A stretch of DNA of 25,424 nt from a virus: the IMG/VR virus record IMGVR_UViG_3300025698_000545, positions 1-25,424 of that record. One strand, given 5' to 3'. Below are positions 7,998 through 15,067 of this stretch, one piece after another. Position 1 is the stretch's first letter. Each line of letters begins with the position of its first letter. A model generated the notes under the pieces. It made no database searches. It saw only the letters and a list, made by a program, of their open reading frames with translations, and was not told where the DNA came from. The position numbers were made by a program, and so were the translations under genes.

Positions 7998-8933
7998 TTA
8001 GTATCCCCATGCCTGCCAGTAATATGCATGAGGAGCAGAACATTTATTTTTTATTTGCCCAATAGATAACAAAGCGCCTGTTTTTTGCCCCACCATCCAA
8101 GCTTCATTCATATGACCAGCATCCAAAACTGGTGTAGCACTCATCGAAATTATAGCATTTGGAAATGCAGTTCCATAAGTAACATCTAAAGTAGCATAAG
8201 CAGCGATAGAAGATGTCTTGCCATGTTTAAAAATTAAACCATTTGGAAATGTTATACTTTCTTCCGCGGCCTGTACAGTCGGATCGTAGAATAATCCTAT
8301 TCCCGCCGTGCCTCCGAACTGGGGGGCAGTGTTGTCTATCTTCACTACGCCATCAATGGAAACCTCAGCCCCGAAAGCCACGCCATCACCAAAGTCCACT
8401 GTTCCATCGAAAGATGCGTCGGCGAGAAATGCAACGTCACCGTTGAAATTCACCGTGCCGTCAGTTTCAATCTTACCAGCAATAGTCAGATCGCCTGTTA
8501 TGGCAACGTCCGAAAAATCCACACTAAAGTCGAACAGGTGCGCCCCGTCCCAAGTGAAATCAGCACCCTTACAGATACTCAATGGCCCGATCCTGACTAC
8601 AGTGATATCGGGAGAACCAGCCGATGCAGTTCCGGTCATGCAGTATAAGCTGGCATGACTGATACAATACATCATCGCACCCAAAGGCGCAGTAGTAGCA
8701 TCCACGTAAGCGGTAAAGTCCGCTGTATCGTCACAGACAAGCATTACCCCACACTTACCTGGGATATGCTCACCGCCTGCTGTGGTGTCGCCAAAAGCGA
8801 CGTGTTCTTTCTCAATTCGTTTTCGTACTGCTATCGCAAGATGATTAACATAGCGATAATCCAACCCATGAGGCTGGTCAATGTCAACATCTTCAGTCCA
8901 GCCTGTGCCGGTCCCATTGGGATGAACGCTCAC
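7998..8933 (-). CDS. Tail fibre protein with gp53-like C-terminus
   Basis: This 311-aa protein starts with GTG in a GTGA overlap with the cytidylyltransferase stop. Residues 1-100 are a globular N-terminal part that probably attaches to the tail. Residues about 130-200 contain short beta repeats of the VDFSDVAITGDLTIAGK / VNFNGDVAF / VDFGDGVAF / VSIDGVVKID kind, typical of trimeric fibre shafts. The last 90 residues end in YYWQAWGY and match the general shape of phage fibre gp53-like C-terminal domains, which fold as receptor-binding heads. DNA for this head (about 8001-8265) is clearly more AT-rich than the shaft (see findings), suggesting exchange of the tip. It directly follows the sugar cassette and could be a target of the modification. 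Confidence 0.8.
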   Translation of the reverse strand: MSVHPNGTGTGWTEDVDIDQPHGLDYRYVNHLAIAVRKRIEKEHVAFGDTTAGGEHIPGKCGVMLVCDDTADFTAYVDATTAPLGAMMYCISHASLYCMTGTASAGSPDITVVRIGPLSICKGADFTWDGAHLFDFSVDFSDVAITGDLTIAGKIETDGTVNFNGDVAFLADASFDGTVDFGDGVAFGAEVSIDGVVKIDNTAPQFGGTAGIGLFYDPTVQAAEESITFPNGLIFKHGKTSSIAAYATLDVTYGTAFPNAIISMSATPVLDAGHMNEAWMVGQKTGALLSIGQIKNKCSAPHAYYWQAWGY

Positions 8934-9559
8934 GCTTCATCTCTCTTTCCCCTTCTCATTATATCCGATATCTTTTTGAAGTCATCCATCGTATTGAGTG
9001 ATAAAGACTCTTCGTTCGGAGCCTTTGTCTTCATTGTCCTGCTGTGCCGTCGTATCCACGGCGTTACATGCTCCCTGTCGTACGCTGTGTAGGCTGATAT
9101 ATGCGCCTTATGCAAAACAGAGAGAGTAAACACTTCTACATCGAGACCGTCGCCCCTACCCATATCGCTGTCGTGATGGTTGTATGCGTAATCCACCATG
9201 CCGTTAGTAAAGAACTCTTCGAGAACGCCATCGACAATATCTGTTCGCATTAACGGACAGTCGGCGGTAATCCTTACTATCACATCCAGCTTATGCCTCT
9301 TGGCTGCGTGCCACAACTCCCCCAAAGGGTCGCGGGCTCCTTGCCAGCGATAAGACTGGTATCCCTTGACTTTACAAAACCTTACCAATTCATAGTCGGG
9401 CGTAGTTACAATGACAGCACCCAGTATCTCGGAGGCCATTAACGGCTTAACCACCCGCTCCAGAACGGTAACACCACTACCCTCCGGTATTTCAAGGAGC
9501 TGCTTGCGGGGTAGTCTTGTACTACCCAGTCTTGCCTGTACTATCGCTCCTGTTTTCAT
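8930..9559 (-). CDS. spsF: SpsF/NeuA-like CMP-sugar cytidylyltransferase
   Basis: This 209-aa protein is a clear member of the SpsF-type cytidylyltransferases, which load a keto-sugar acid onto CMP. The nucleotide-binding signature IVQARLGSTRLPRK is at residues 6-19. RITADCPLM (97-104) contains the metal-binding aspartate. GDGLDVEVF (137-145), DREHVTPWI (161-169) and the terminal LNTMDDFKKI (189-198) are all family landmarks. Typical members are 200-250 aa, so it is full length. Start ATG overlaps the previous stop in an ATGA. As the likely last biosynthetic step of the cassette it would make CMP-nonulosonate in the cytoplasm. Bacterial homologues occur in the B. subtilis sps operon and in flagellin glycosylation islands. 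The exact sugar acid cannot be read from the sequence. Confidence 0.9.
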   Translation of the reverse strand: MKTGAIVQARLGSTRLPRKQLLEIPEGSGVTVLERVVKPLMASEILGAVIVTTPDYELVRFCKVKGYQSYRWQGARDPLGELWHAAKRHKLDVIVRITADCPLMRTDIVDGVLEEFFTNGMVDYAYNHHDSDMGRGDGLDVEVFTLSVLHKAHISAYTAYDREHVTPWIRRHSRTMKTKAPNEESLSLNTMDDFKKISDIMRRGKRDEA

Positions 9560-10872
9560 TTGTTCCGCCTAAACCATCTCGCACCACACCACGGGCAGCA
9601 TGTATCATATTTAGGTATAACAGGTTTCGGTAAACCCATAAAATGACCCAACTGAGTCAACCATGAGTCGTTGACAATATAGAACGTTTCGTCGCAAACG
9701 GAACATTTCAACGGTGTTACTATCCTGTCATTGTCCCTTAGTATCGTAATCTGGGAGTAGTCCTTATAGCTTATTGGCCATGTTATCTTGAACTTGCCTT
9801 CTAGATTGTTTATCAGTTCAGCCGCCCGTTCGGTAGCCTTGCCGTCCATCAAACCGTATCGACCACATTCAAGATCGTGTATCGCATCAGGTGAAGCGTT
9901 CGTCCCGACATCACATCCCTTTATCATCTCAGCCAGTTTCTCAGGACTATCCGCCGAAGGTGAAACCTTTGATATGGGCGAATCCGACTTAGCCCACCAG
10001 TTGCCGAAAGCGTTCTGGTCACCATACTGGAGTGCAGGCTTGCCCAGGAAATGCGCCTCTATCGCTACAGTAGAGCCAGCGTGAACGATAATATCGCCAG
10101 CCACTATCAAATCAATGGCTCTGCAATCAGTATCTACTGGAATACCCTGTGGGACAAGAACTTGTTTGTATGGTTCCGGTGCTACGTTTGGATGCAGACT
10201 GACCAGTATATTGTATTCAGGTAGAGACTTCTTTAGAACGCTAATCATTTGAAGCCACTTGCCCCGGCCCTCGGCATCGCTGTTACACGAACCGTTTTCA
10301 TCTATCTGGAGGTCAGGGGCGCTATCCATAAAGCCCCACGCCGACATAACTACTACTGTTTTCTTGTCCTTGTCCAACCCAAACTTGTCATACGTAGCAG
10401 CTTTAGACGTCAGCGTATCAAGAATATCGGGCCGCTTGTATGCGTCGGCAACAAACGCACCAACAGACACAGTCTTGAATGTTACCTTGCGCTTATTGAG
10501 AATATCCGCCTCATCAGGACCCCACACCAACTCAACGTCCACATTGTATCCGTATCGGCCTGTAATTTCATACTGCTTGTTGGGGTCCATAGCCTTGAAG
10601 TCAGACCAGTCGCAACTTGGCTCAGTGTGCCTTGTAGCCACTCCGCAACCCCACGCCTTCAACTGTTCAGCGAAGTCGCGGGAGTATACGTTCCGCACAG
10701 GGGGAAGAACTACTACATCAGGCTCAAGTTCCAACACCTTCTGCCTTCCCTCTCTGAGACATGGTGCAACCCATGTTTCGTTGCCCATAGCCTTGAGTTT
10801 ATCGGCCAGCATTTCGTCAATAAGTTTGTCTCTTTGTGGTGACGCTGTCAGAATTAGGATTTTTTTAGCCAT
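9556..10872 (-). CDS. GT-B-type surface carbohydrate protein with C-terminal zinc ribbon
   Basis: This 438-aa protein starts MAKKILILTASPQRDK, a Rossmann-like beginning, and has a second half with LVSLHPNVAPEP, DLIVAGDIIVHAGSTVAIEAHFLGKPAL (about 255-283) and a later Glu/Lys region, the pattern seen in GT-B fold surface-carbohydrate and CDP-glycerol transferase-type proteins. The last 50 residues add four cysteines as CSVC (390-393) and CCPWC (425-429), a probable zinc ribbon that such enzymes do not normally carry. Roles to consider are a transferase that uses the CMP-nonulosonate made by the neighbours, or a PseG-like UDP-sugar hydrolase that frees the sugar before condensation; the sequence does not decide. 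Start has AAAGGA five bases upstream and overlaps the FemAB-like gene by 8 bases; its stop overlaps the SpsF start (ATGA). Confidence 0.75.
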   Translation of the reverse strand: MAKKILILTASPQRDKLIDEMLADKLKAMGNETWVAPCLREGRQKVLELEPDVVVLPPVRNVYSRDFAEQLKAWGCGVATRHTEPSCDWSDFKAMDPNKQYEITGRYGYNVDVELVWGPDEADILNKRKVTFKTVSVGAFVADAYKRPDILDTLTSKAATYDKFGLDKDKKTVVVMSAWGFMDSAPDLQIDENGSCNSDAEGRGKWLQMISVLKKSLPEYNILVSLHPNVAPEPYKQVLVPQGIPVDTDCRAIDLIVAGDIIVHAGSTVAIEAHFLGKPALQYGDQNAFGNWWAKSDSPISKVSPSADSPEKLAEMIKGCDVGTNASPDAIHDLECGRYGLMDGKATERAAELINNLEGKFKITWPISYKDYSQITILRDNDRIVTPLKCSVCDETFYIVNDSWLTQLGHFMGLPKPVIPKYDTCCPWCGARWFRRNK

Positions 10873-11656
10873 TCGTTTCCTTTGTGAGTATTAGTCTTGC
10901 GTGCGTGGAGCCACCAAAGCCCCTCTTAAAGTACGATATACTGTCATCGTATTTCTGTTCGCCCATCTCAAACATTCGGCAGCCAAGCCTTTTAGCTTCA
11001 AGGATCGCCGCCCATATCAGATGATGGGTGTTTGCGTTGTCTCTCGATACGGCACTGGCGTAGTACGCCGAATACTTATTGTGATATACCATAACAGCCA
11101 TATCGTCATCGTAGACAACAAAACCCTGTCCTTGCCGACACATCTTGTTTTGTATCTTCCAGCTTTCTACTGGACGGGAACGGGTATCCTTCACCCTGTT
11201 CCTCATCTCGTAAACGTGATAGGCATTATGCGTAAACCTTGGGTTACCCTTTGTCACAAGCGACTTATAGCTCTTTCTTAACCCGCCCTTCAATGCTTCA
11301 ATACTCTGCGTCAGGTCTATTATCTGTGTTAAATACGGGGTAGCTTTATACCCAAGTTTCAATAGGACCAAACTGGCATCACTCAGTTCTCCCCCTTCAA
11401 GAAAGTCCATATACGTCACATCGCCTCTGGATGCAAGAGCTATCATCTTAGCCCTAACAAGAATTGGATTGCCAGCACTTACTACTGGCCGCCAGAAGCC
11501 GGTTATCTCGCCGCCTTTTAGCCCGGCAACCACTTCGCAGTCATGCGAACGTACACTCAAGTCCCTATATGGACCACTCATGCTTTGTGCATACTCAACG
11601 TCAAGTGGGCTATAAAGAGCTGTATACTTTTCTATCAAATGAGAAGTAGAGTCCAT
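10865..11656 (-). CDS. FemAB-like / GNAT-superfamily transferase
   Basis: From ATG 11656-11654 the protein is 263 aa; longer versions have no better start, and a later ATG at 11578 has no ribosome binding site. The C-terminal half carries the FemAB pattern: LKGGLRKSYKSLVTKG (122-137), HHLIWAAILEAKRLGCRMFEMG (211-232) and ISYFKRGFGGS (240-250), the last being the typical FK.GFG end of FemAB/lipid II glycyltransferase-like proteins. Known relatives move aminoacyl or acyl groups onto peptidoglycan or polysaccharide precursors. Here it probably adds an acyl or aminoacyl group to an amino sugar made by the aminotransferase next door, or to a protein acceptor; both are inference. It overlaps the GNAT gene by 47 bases, so the two differ in reading frame but share DNA. 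Confidence 0.75.
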   Translation of the reverse strand: MDSTSHLIEKYTALYSPLDVEYAQSMSGPYRDLSVRSHDCEVVAGLKGGEITGFWRPVVSAGNPILVRAKMIALASRGDVTYMDFLEGGELSDASLVLLKLGYKATPYLTQIIDLTQSIEALKGGLRKSYKSLVTKGNPRFTHNAYHVYEMRNRVKDTRSRPVESWKIQNKMCRQGQGFVVYDDDMAVMVYHNKYSAYYASAVSRDNANTHHLIWAAILEAKRLGCRMFEMGEQKYDDSISYFKRGFGGSTHARLILTKETNG

Positions 11657-12116
11657 CGTAGTATTGCCCGTCCCAGAATTTTCGTTTCGGCAGATTAACC
11701 ATATATCCATTAAACCGCTCAACCATAGTCCGCCAGAACCCGACCGCCGGATTACACATGTAACACTCGCCACACACCGTCTGGAGATTCAACCGGCCAA
11801 ACCCTTCCCGCAACAGCAACCGAATAGCCCGTTCACCAATGCCGTTGCCCTCTTCCTTGGGGGCTACTCTCAAACTGATCTCTGCTATCCGGTTTTCCCA
11901 CTGGATGTATGTCAGTCCACAAGTAGCTACGTGCCTACTGCCGTCATACACTGCGTAGTAACGATGCTGAGAGTTTCTGTTATTGATAACGTCCCGAAGG
12001 AACTCTTCCTGCATATCCTCGGTCAGCATATAGGGCGTGCGTAGAGACGGCATGGAGCTATTGCGCCATAGTCGCGTTCGCATACAATCGTTATGGTTTA
12101 CTTCCTGTAACTTCAT
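11610..12116 (-). CDS. GNAT N-acetyltransferase, PseH/SpsD-like
   Basis: The 168-aa protein is a full-length GNAT. Strand IAEISLRVAPKEEGNGIGERAIRLLL (78-102) contains the acetyl-CoA pyrophosphate-binding loop (EEGNGIGE), and LNLQTVCGECYMCNPAVGFWRTM (109-131) is the usual beta5-alpha4 end with the N..A..FW pattern. PseH and SpsD are GNATs of about this length that acetylate a 4-amino group of the sugar nucleotide. Position directly after the aminotransferase (ATGA overlap) makes the transaminated sugar the likely substrate. Acetylation of a protein is possible but less likely in this context. Confidence 0.85.
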   Translation of the reverse strand: MKLQEVNHNDCMRTRLWRNSSMPSLRTPYMLTEDMQEEFLRDVINNRNSQHRYYAVYDGSRHVATCGLTYIQWENRIAEISLRVAPKEEGNGIGERAIRLLLREGFGRLNLQTVCGECYMCNPAVGFWRTMVERFNGYMVNLPKRKFWDGQYYDGLYFSFDRKVYSSL

Positions 12117-13360
12117 TTTACAGAAATCATCCTGTGTGTAGCCTGCGCCACCTCGCCCTGAAGTCCCTTCTCAGGATCGTCCCAATACTTCCTTACTATA
12201 TATATGCCCTTCTTTATCGCCTCGAACGCCTGGTCCATTTCTATCTGGCCGTGAGAGTAATTGGTGAACTGGGCATATCCGAAAAACACTTTTGTTCTTA
12301 ACGCTGCCTGCCAGAACAGTGACTTATGAGCCTCGGTCGGGAAGTTGAAGAACGTCCGACACGGCAATCCTATACACTCGACGCCGTCAAGGCCATCAGC
12401 CGCCGACCGGAACACCTCCGTTAGCCGAGTACCCGCATTCCAAATGTTCTTTACTACCGGCTCAGTCGTTAGTACCTCTAACACGGCTAACGCAGCAGCT
12501 ATCCCCAATAATTCCCCGCCAAACGTGGAAGATACAAAGCAATCATCCTTCAGGACACTCATTATGTCTTTGCGTCCGCAAACAGCACCTACCGCTATAC
12601 CATTGCCCAGCGCCTTGCCGATAGTACACATGTCAGGCGTAATACCATAATGCTTCTGTGCCGAGAGGCCGGGAGTCCTGAATCCCGTTATCACCTCGTC
12701 AAAGATGAGTAATGTGTTGTACCTGTCGCATAGAGTCTTTACCTTCTCAAGAAAATTGTCCTCCGGCTCAGCCAGAATATACGGCTCCATTATCACGGCG
12801 GCACAGGTTTTCCTGTTGGCTATCAGTAACTTCTTGAACGCTTCGTAGTCGTTGTACTTGAATTGTATCACGGACGGCATCATCCCCTTAGTCGGTAGAA
12901 CACCAGCGTGCCTCGGCGTAGTCAGATTGTACCAGTCGTGCCAGCCATGATAGCCGCAACACAGAATAGTGTTTCTCTTCGTATATGCCCTTGCTATCCT
13001 CACCGCCGCCGTATCGGCCTCACTGCCTGTTTTAACGAACCTCGTCATCTCAGCACAAGGGATTAAGTCCCTCAGCTTTTGTGCCAGTAGTGTCTCAGAT
13101 GGGTGCGGCAGGCTAAACAGTGTTCCCTGTAACAACTGATCCTTAACGGCCTGCACCACAGATGGGTAGGCATGGCCAAGAAGGTTAGCGCCAAGCGAGC
13201 ATGGGAAATCAACGTATTCCTCCCCGTTCTCGTCCGTCACCCACGCGCCATGACCACTTACAATGTATTTCGGATAAACCCCTTCAACATGTCTGTTGGG
13301 CATCTTGCTTTCAGTTTGTACGCCATTAGGGATTACTTCTAATGTGTCATTCCATTCCAT
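12113..13360 (-). CDS. Class-III PLP aminotransferase (glutamate-1-semialdehyde aminomutase-like)
   Basis: This 415-aa protein has the full class-III fold. TGSEA (111-115) binds the PLP phosphate, YHGWHDW (137-143) stacks on the ring, IFDEVITGFR (219-228) carries the aspartate for the pyridine nitrogen, and IGKALGNG (247-254) has the Schiff-base lysine K249. The nearest known family is glutamate-1-semialdehyde aminomutase-like proteins found in surface-sugar clusters together with SpsF and NeuB homologues. PseC and LegC belong to another aminotransferase class, so either this enzyme replaces them or it aminates a different position. The ATG has AAGGA eight bases upstream and overlaps the reductase gene by 14 bases. 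Haem biosynthesis is unlikely given the neighbours. Confidence 0.88.
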   Translation of the reverse strand: MEWNDTLEVIPNGVQTESKMPNRHVEGVYPKYIVSGHGAWVTDENGEEYVDFPCSLGANLLGHAYPSVVQAVKDQLLQGTLFSLPHPSETLLAQKLRDLIPCAEMTRFVKTGSEADTAAVRIARAYTKRNTILCCGYHGWHDWYNLTTPRHAGVLPTKGMMPSVIQFKYNDYEAFKKLLIANRKTCAAVIMEPYILAEPEDNFLEKVKTLCDRYNTLLIFDEVITGFRTPGLSAQKHYGITPDMCTIGKALGNGIAVGAVCGRKDIMSVLKDDCFVSSTFGGELLGIAAALAVLEVLTTEPVVKNIWNAGTRLTEVFRSAADGLDGVECIGLPCRTFFNFPTEAHKSLFWQAALRTKVFFGYAQFTNYSHGQIEMDQAFEAIKKGIYIVRKYWDDPEKGLQGEVAQATHRMISVK

Positions 13361-13970
13361 TTTTTGCGTCCTTCCATTTGCGAGGGTCTAAAAGGTTTAT
13401 GTCGTCCTTGCCAGCCTTTTCCATTGCAACGAACGGGGCAAGGGTAAATGCAAGCATATCTTGTGATTCAGTACCAACCACTGCTATATCCACGTTCGGG
13501 TTCATCAACACGAAACTCAGACAGGCAAAGGCGTTCCAGTCTTCAATTATCCTGCCCTTCAGAAAGATAGACCTGGCCATGATAGTATCGCCGTGCAACA
13601 TCGTTTTCTCGAACCGCCTGTCCCACAAACTGTACGGCACTTGAAGAACCCCATAATGAGTTTTTACTTCTGGTTCGTACAGAGATACCCCCACATGTTC
13701 GGCCCCAGTCGACTTGGCAGTCCCTATCTCACCATCATGGGCAAGCACCGCCCATACGCCCGGCCTGGGTTTCTGGCCCGGATATACTTTGGTAATTACC
13801 TTGAAGTCTTTAACGTAGGGCGAGTAATCCCATTCATACGATTCCGCCGTGTCAATATACTGAACACCTACATACTTGGCGTACTCCAGTATCTTTTCCG
13901 GGTCATCGACCTTAACGCCGTTGTACTTCTTGCCGAAGTTGGCGGTTCCTATGGCTATTCGTTCAAGCAT
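13347..13970 (-). CDS. Compact aldo/keto reductase
   Basis: I chose ATG 13970-13968 (207 aa) because GAAGGAAG lies just before it; a longer frame has no such site. The aldo/keto reductase tetrad is visible: D40 and Y45 in IDTAESY, K61 in ITKV, H78 in LAHDG. GVSLYEP (94-100), VLQVPYSLWDRRF (108-120), ARSIFLKGR (132-140) and LSFVLMNPNVDIAVVGTES (151-169) follow in family order. Family members are usually 280-330 aa; this one is about a quarter shorter, with loops reduced between H78 and GVSLY. All catalytic residues remain, so it may be active. Similar reductases accompany SpsF and NeuB in bacterial surface-sugar clusters. It probably reduces a keto intermediate of the sugar; the step is not known. 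It overlaps both neighbours (16 and 14 bases). Confidence 0.83.
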   Translation of the reverse strand: MLERIAIGTANFGKKYNGVKVDDPEKILEYAKYVGVQYIDTAESYEWDYSPYVKDFKVITKVYPGQKPRPGVWAVLAHDGEIGTAKSTGAEHVGVSLYEPEVKTHYGVLQVPYSLWDRRFEKTMLHGDTIMARSIFLKGRIIEDWNAFACLSFVLMNPNVDIAVVGTESQDMLAFTLAPFVAMEKAGKDDINLLDPRKWKDAKNGME

Positions 13971-14806
13971 AGCTTCCTTCTCAATTCTTCTTTTGTCATC
14001 CACCATTCGTTCGTGTTACTGTCGTATCCATCAGATAAGGATTCGTGCAGCTTCTCTCCTGGCCGGATACCTGTTATCTTAAATGTGCAGTTCGGGCTAA
14101 TAGTCCTTGCCACATCAGTTATTTTCATCGACGGAATATCGGGGATGTGCACCTGTGGTTTGTCACTCTCAATCGCCGTTAGGACAAGGTTACATGCCTC
14201 TTCCAGTGTTATCCAGAACCGCGTCATTCGCTCGTCGGTAATAGGGAACTCTGTAACACCTTCGTCTTTCAGTTTAATGAATGTTTCAATCACAGAACCA
14301 CGAGAAGCCAGAACATTGCCATACCGAACAACAGAAAAAATAGTCTCATTATAAGCGTTGGCCGCAAGAAACAACTTCTCGCCGGATAGCTTGGTTGAAC
14401 CGTAAAGATTCACAGGCGCAACGGCCTTGTCAGTAGATATTAAGACCGCCTTTTTCACACTACTGGCAAGACAAGCCTCGACAACATTCATAGTGCCGAT
14501 AACATTGGTCTTTATCGCTTCCGTAGGATTGTACTCTACTTTCGGAATATGCTTTAACGCAGCAGCATGAATAACAACGTCAACTCCACTGAATACTTGC
14601 TTGATCCTATCGGTATCACGGACATCGCCTAATATAAACCGAAGACAGTCTATACCGGAAAACTTCGCCGCCATGTGGTGTTGTTTGTTTTCGTCCCGAC
14701 TCACTATGATAATCTTTTTCGGCTTGACGGCGGCCAGTACAGGGACAAGAGCATTCCCCAGCGATCCAGTACCCCCGGTTATACATATTACACTATCTTT
14801 GAGCAT
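13955..14806 (-). CDS. pseB: PseB-like UDP-N-acetylglucosamine 4,6-dehydratase (extended SDR)
   Basis: The protein is 283 aa from ATG 14806-14804, which has AAGGA six bases upstream; an ATG two codons earlier is too close to that site. GGTGSLG (11-17) binds the nucleotide. VSRDENKQHHM (35-45) and FILGDVRD (57-64) match PseB/FlaA1. STDKAVAPVNLYGSTK (124-139) holds the catalytic residues D126, K127 and Y135, with the same D-K-x8-Y spacing as in PseB. FSVVRYGNVLASRGSV (157-172), PITDERMTRFWIT (188-200) and RPGEKLHE (248-255) complete the match. PseB converts UDP-GlcNAc to the 4-keto-6-deoxy-L-arabino sugar, the first step of the pseudaminic acid pathway. At 283 aa it is shorter than typical PseB (about 330). 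A CapD/FnlA-like dehydratase acting in a related pathway is possible. Confidence 0.9.
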   Translation of the reverse strand: MLKDSVICITGGTGSLGNALVPVLAAVKPKKIIIVSRDENKQHHMAAKFSGIDCLRFILGDVRDTDRIKQVFSGVDVVIHAAALKHIPKVEYNPTEAIKTNVIGTMNVVEACLASSVKKAVLISTDKAVAPVNLYGSTKLSGEKLFLAANAYNETIFSVVRYGNVLASRGSVIETFIKLKDEGVTEFPITDERMTRFWITLEEACNLVLTAIESDKPQVHIPDIPSMKITDVARTISPNCTFKITGIRPGEKLHESLSDGYDSNTNEWWMTKEELRRKLCLNE

Positions 14807-14857
14807 TGTCATTCCTTTTCGTAACCATCTAATTCAACCCACTTACCAACCCATCGC

Positions 14858-15067
14858 TTAATAACAATAAATGTATGCTGTCGGCAGTCGTACTCTTATG
14901 CACTCTTTTGGCATCTGGTCCCTTGTTAAGTCACATCCAGTCTTCGTCCAGTGACTCGTTCCGTCGCCGTGCGATTCAGCACAATCCCGGCAGCAGACGG
15001 GAACTTCCGTTTTAACAGGACAGTCAAGATCGCACTTGTAGTCAGACACTCCTGAGCCACCTCCCAT
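14858..15067 (-). CDS. Small Cys-rich, probably zinc-binding protein
   Basis: The 69-aa protein starts at an ATG with AGGAAG seven bases upstream and overlaps the synthase end by 26 bases. Its N-terminal half has six cysteines as C..DC..VCC.DC (about residues 12-30), a histidine near 33, and further cysteines at about 45, 55 and 68. This is a metal-binding, zinc-finger-like arrangement rather than an enzyme. The stop is followed by a 51-base gap, the largest in the cassette. I do not recognise the family; small proteins with a DCP...CC..C pattern occur in phages but are not characterised. A regulator, a metallochaperone or a partner of the truncated synthase are possible. Confidence 0.6.
   Translation of the reverse strand: MGGGSGVSDYKCDLDCPVKTEVPVCCRDCAESHGDGTSHWTKTGCDLTRDQMPKECIRVRLPTAYIYCY

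Noticed and set aside
10259-10894. 211-codon plus-strand frame
   Set aside because: Shadow of the GT-B gene on the other strand.
12113-13360. Aminotransferase as a haem (HemL) gene
   Set aside because: Class-III motifs fit, but the neighbours are sugar genes and a phage has no use for a single haem gene; surface-sugar variant is more likely.
13593-14354. 253-codon plus-strand frame
   Set aside because: Antisense to the well supported reductase and dehydratase genes, no RBS, unlikely composition.
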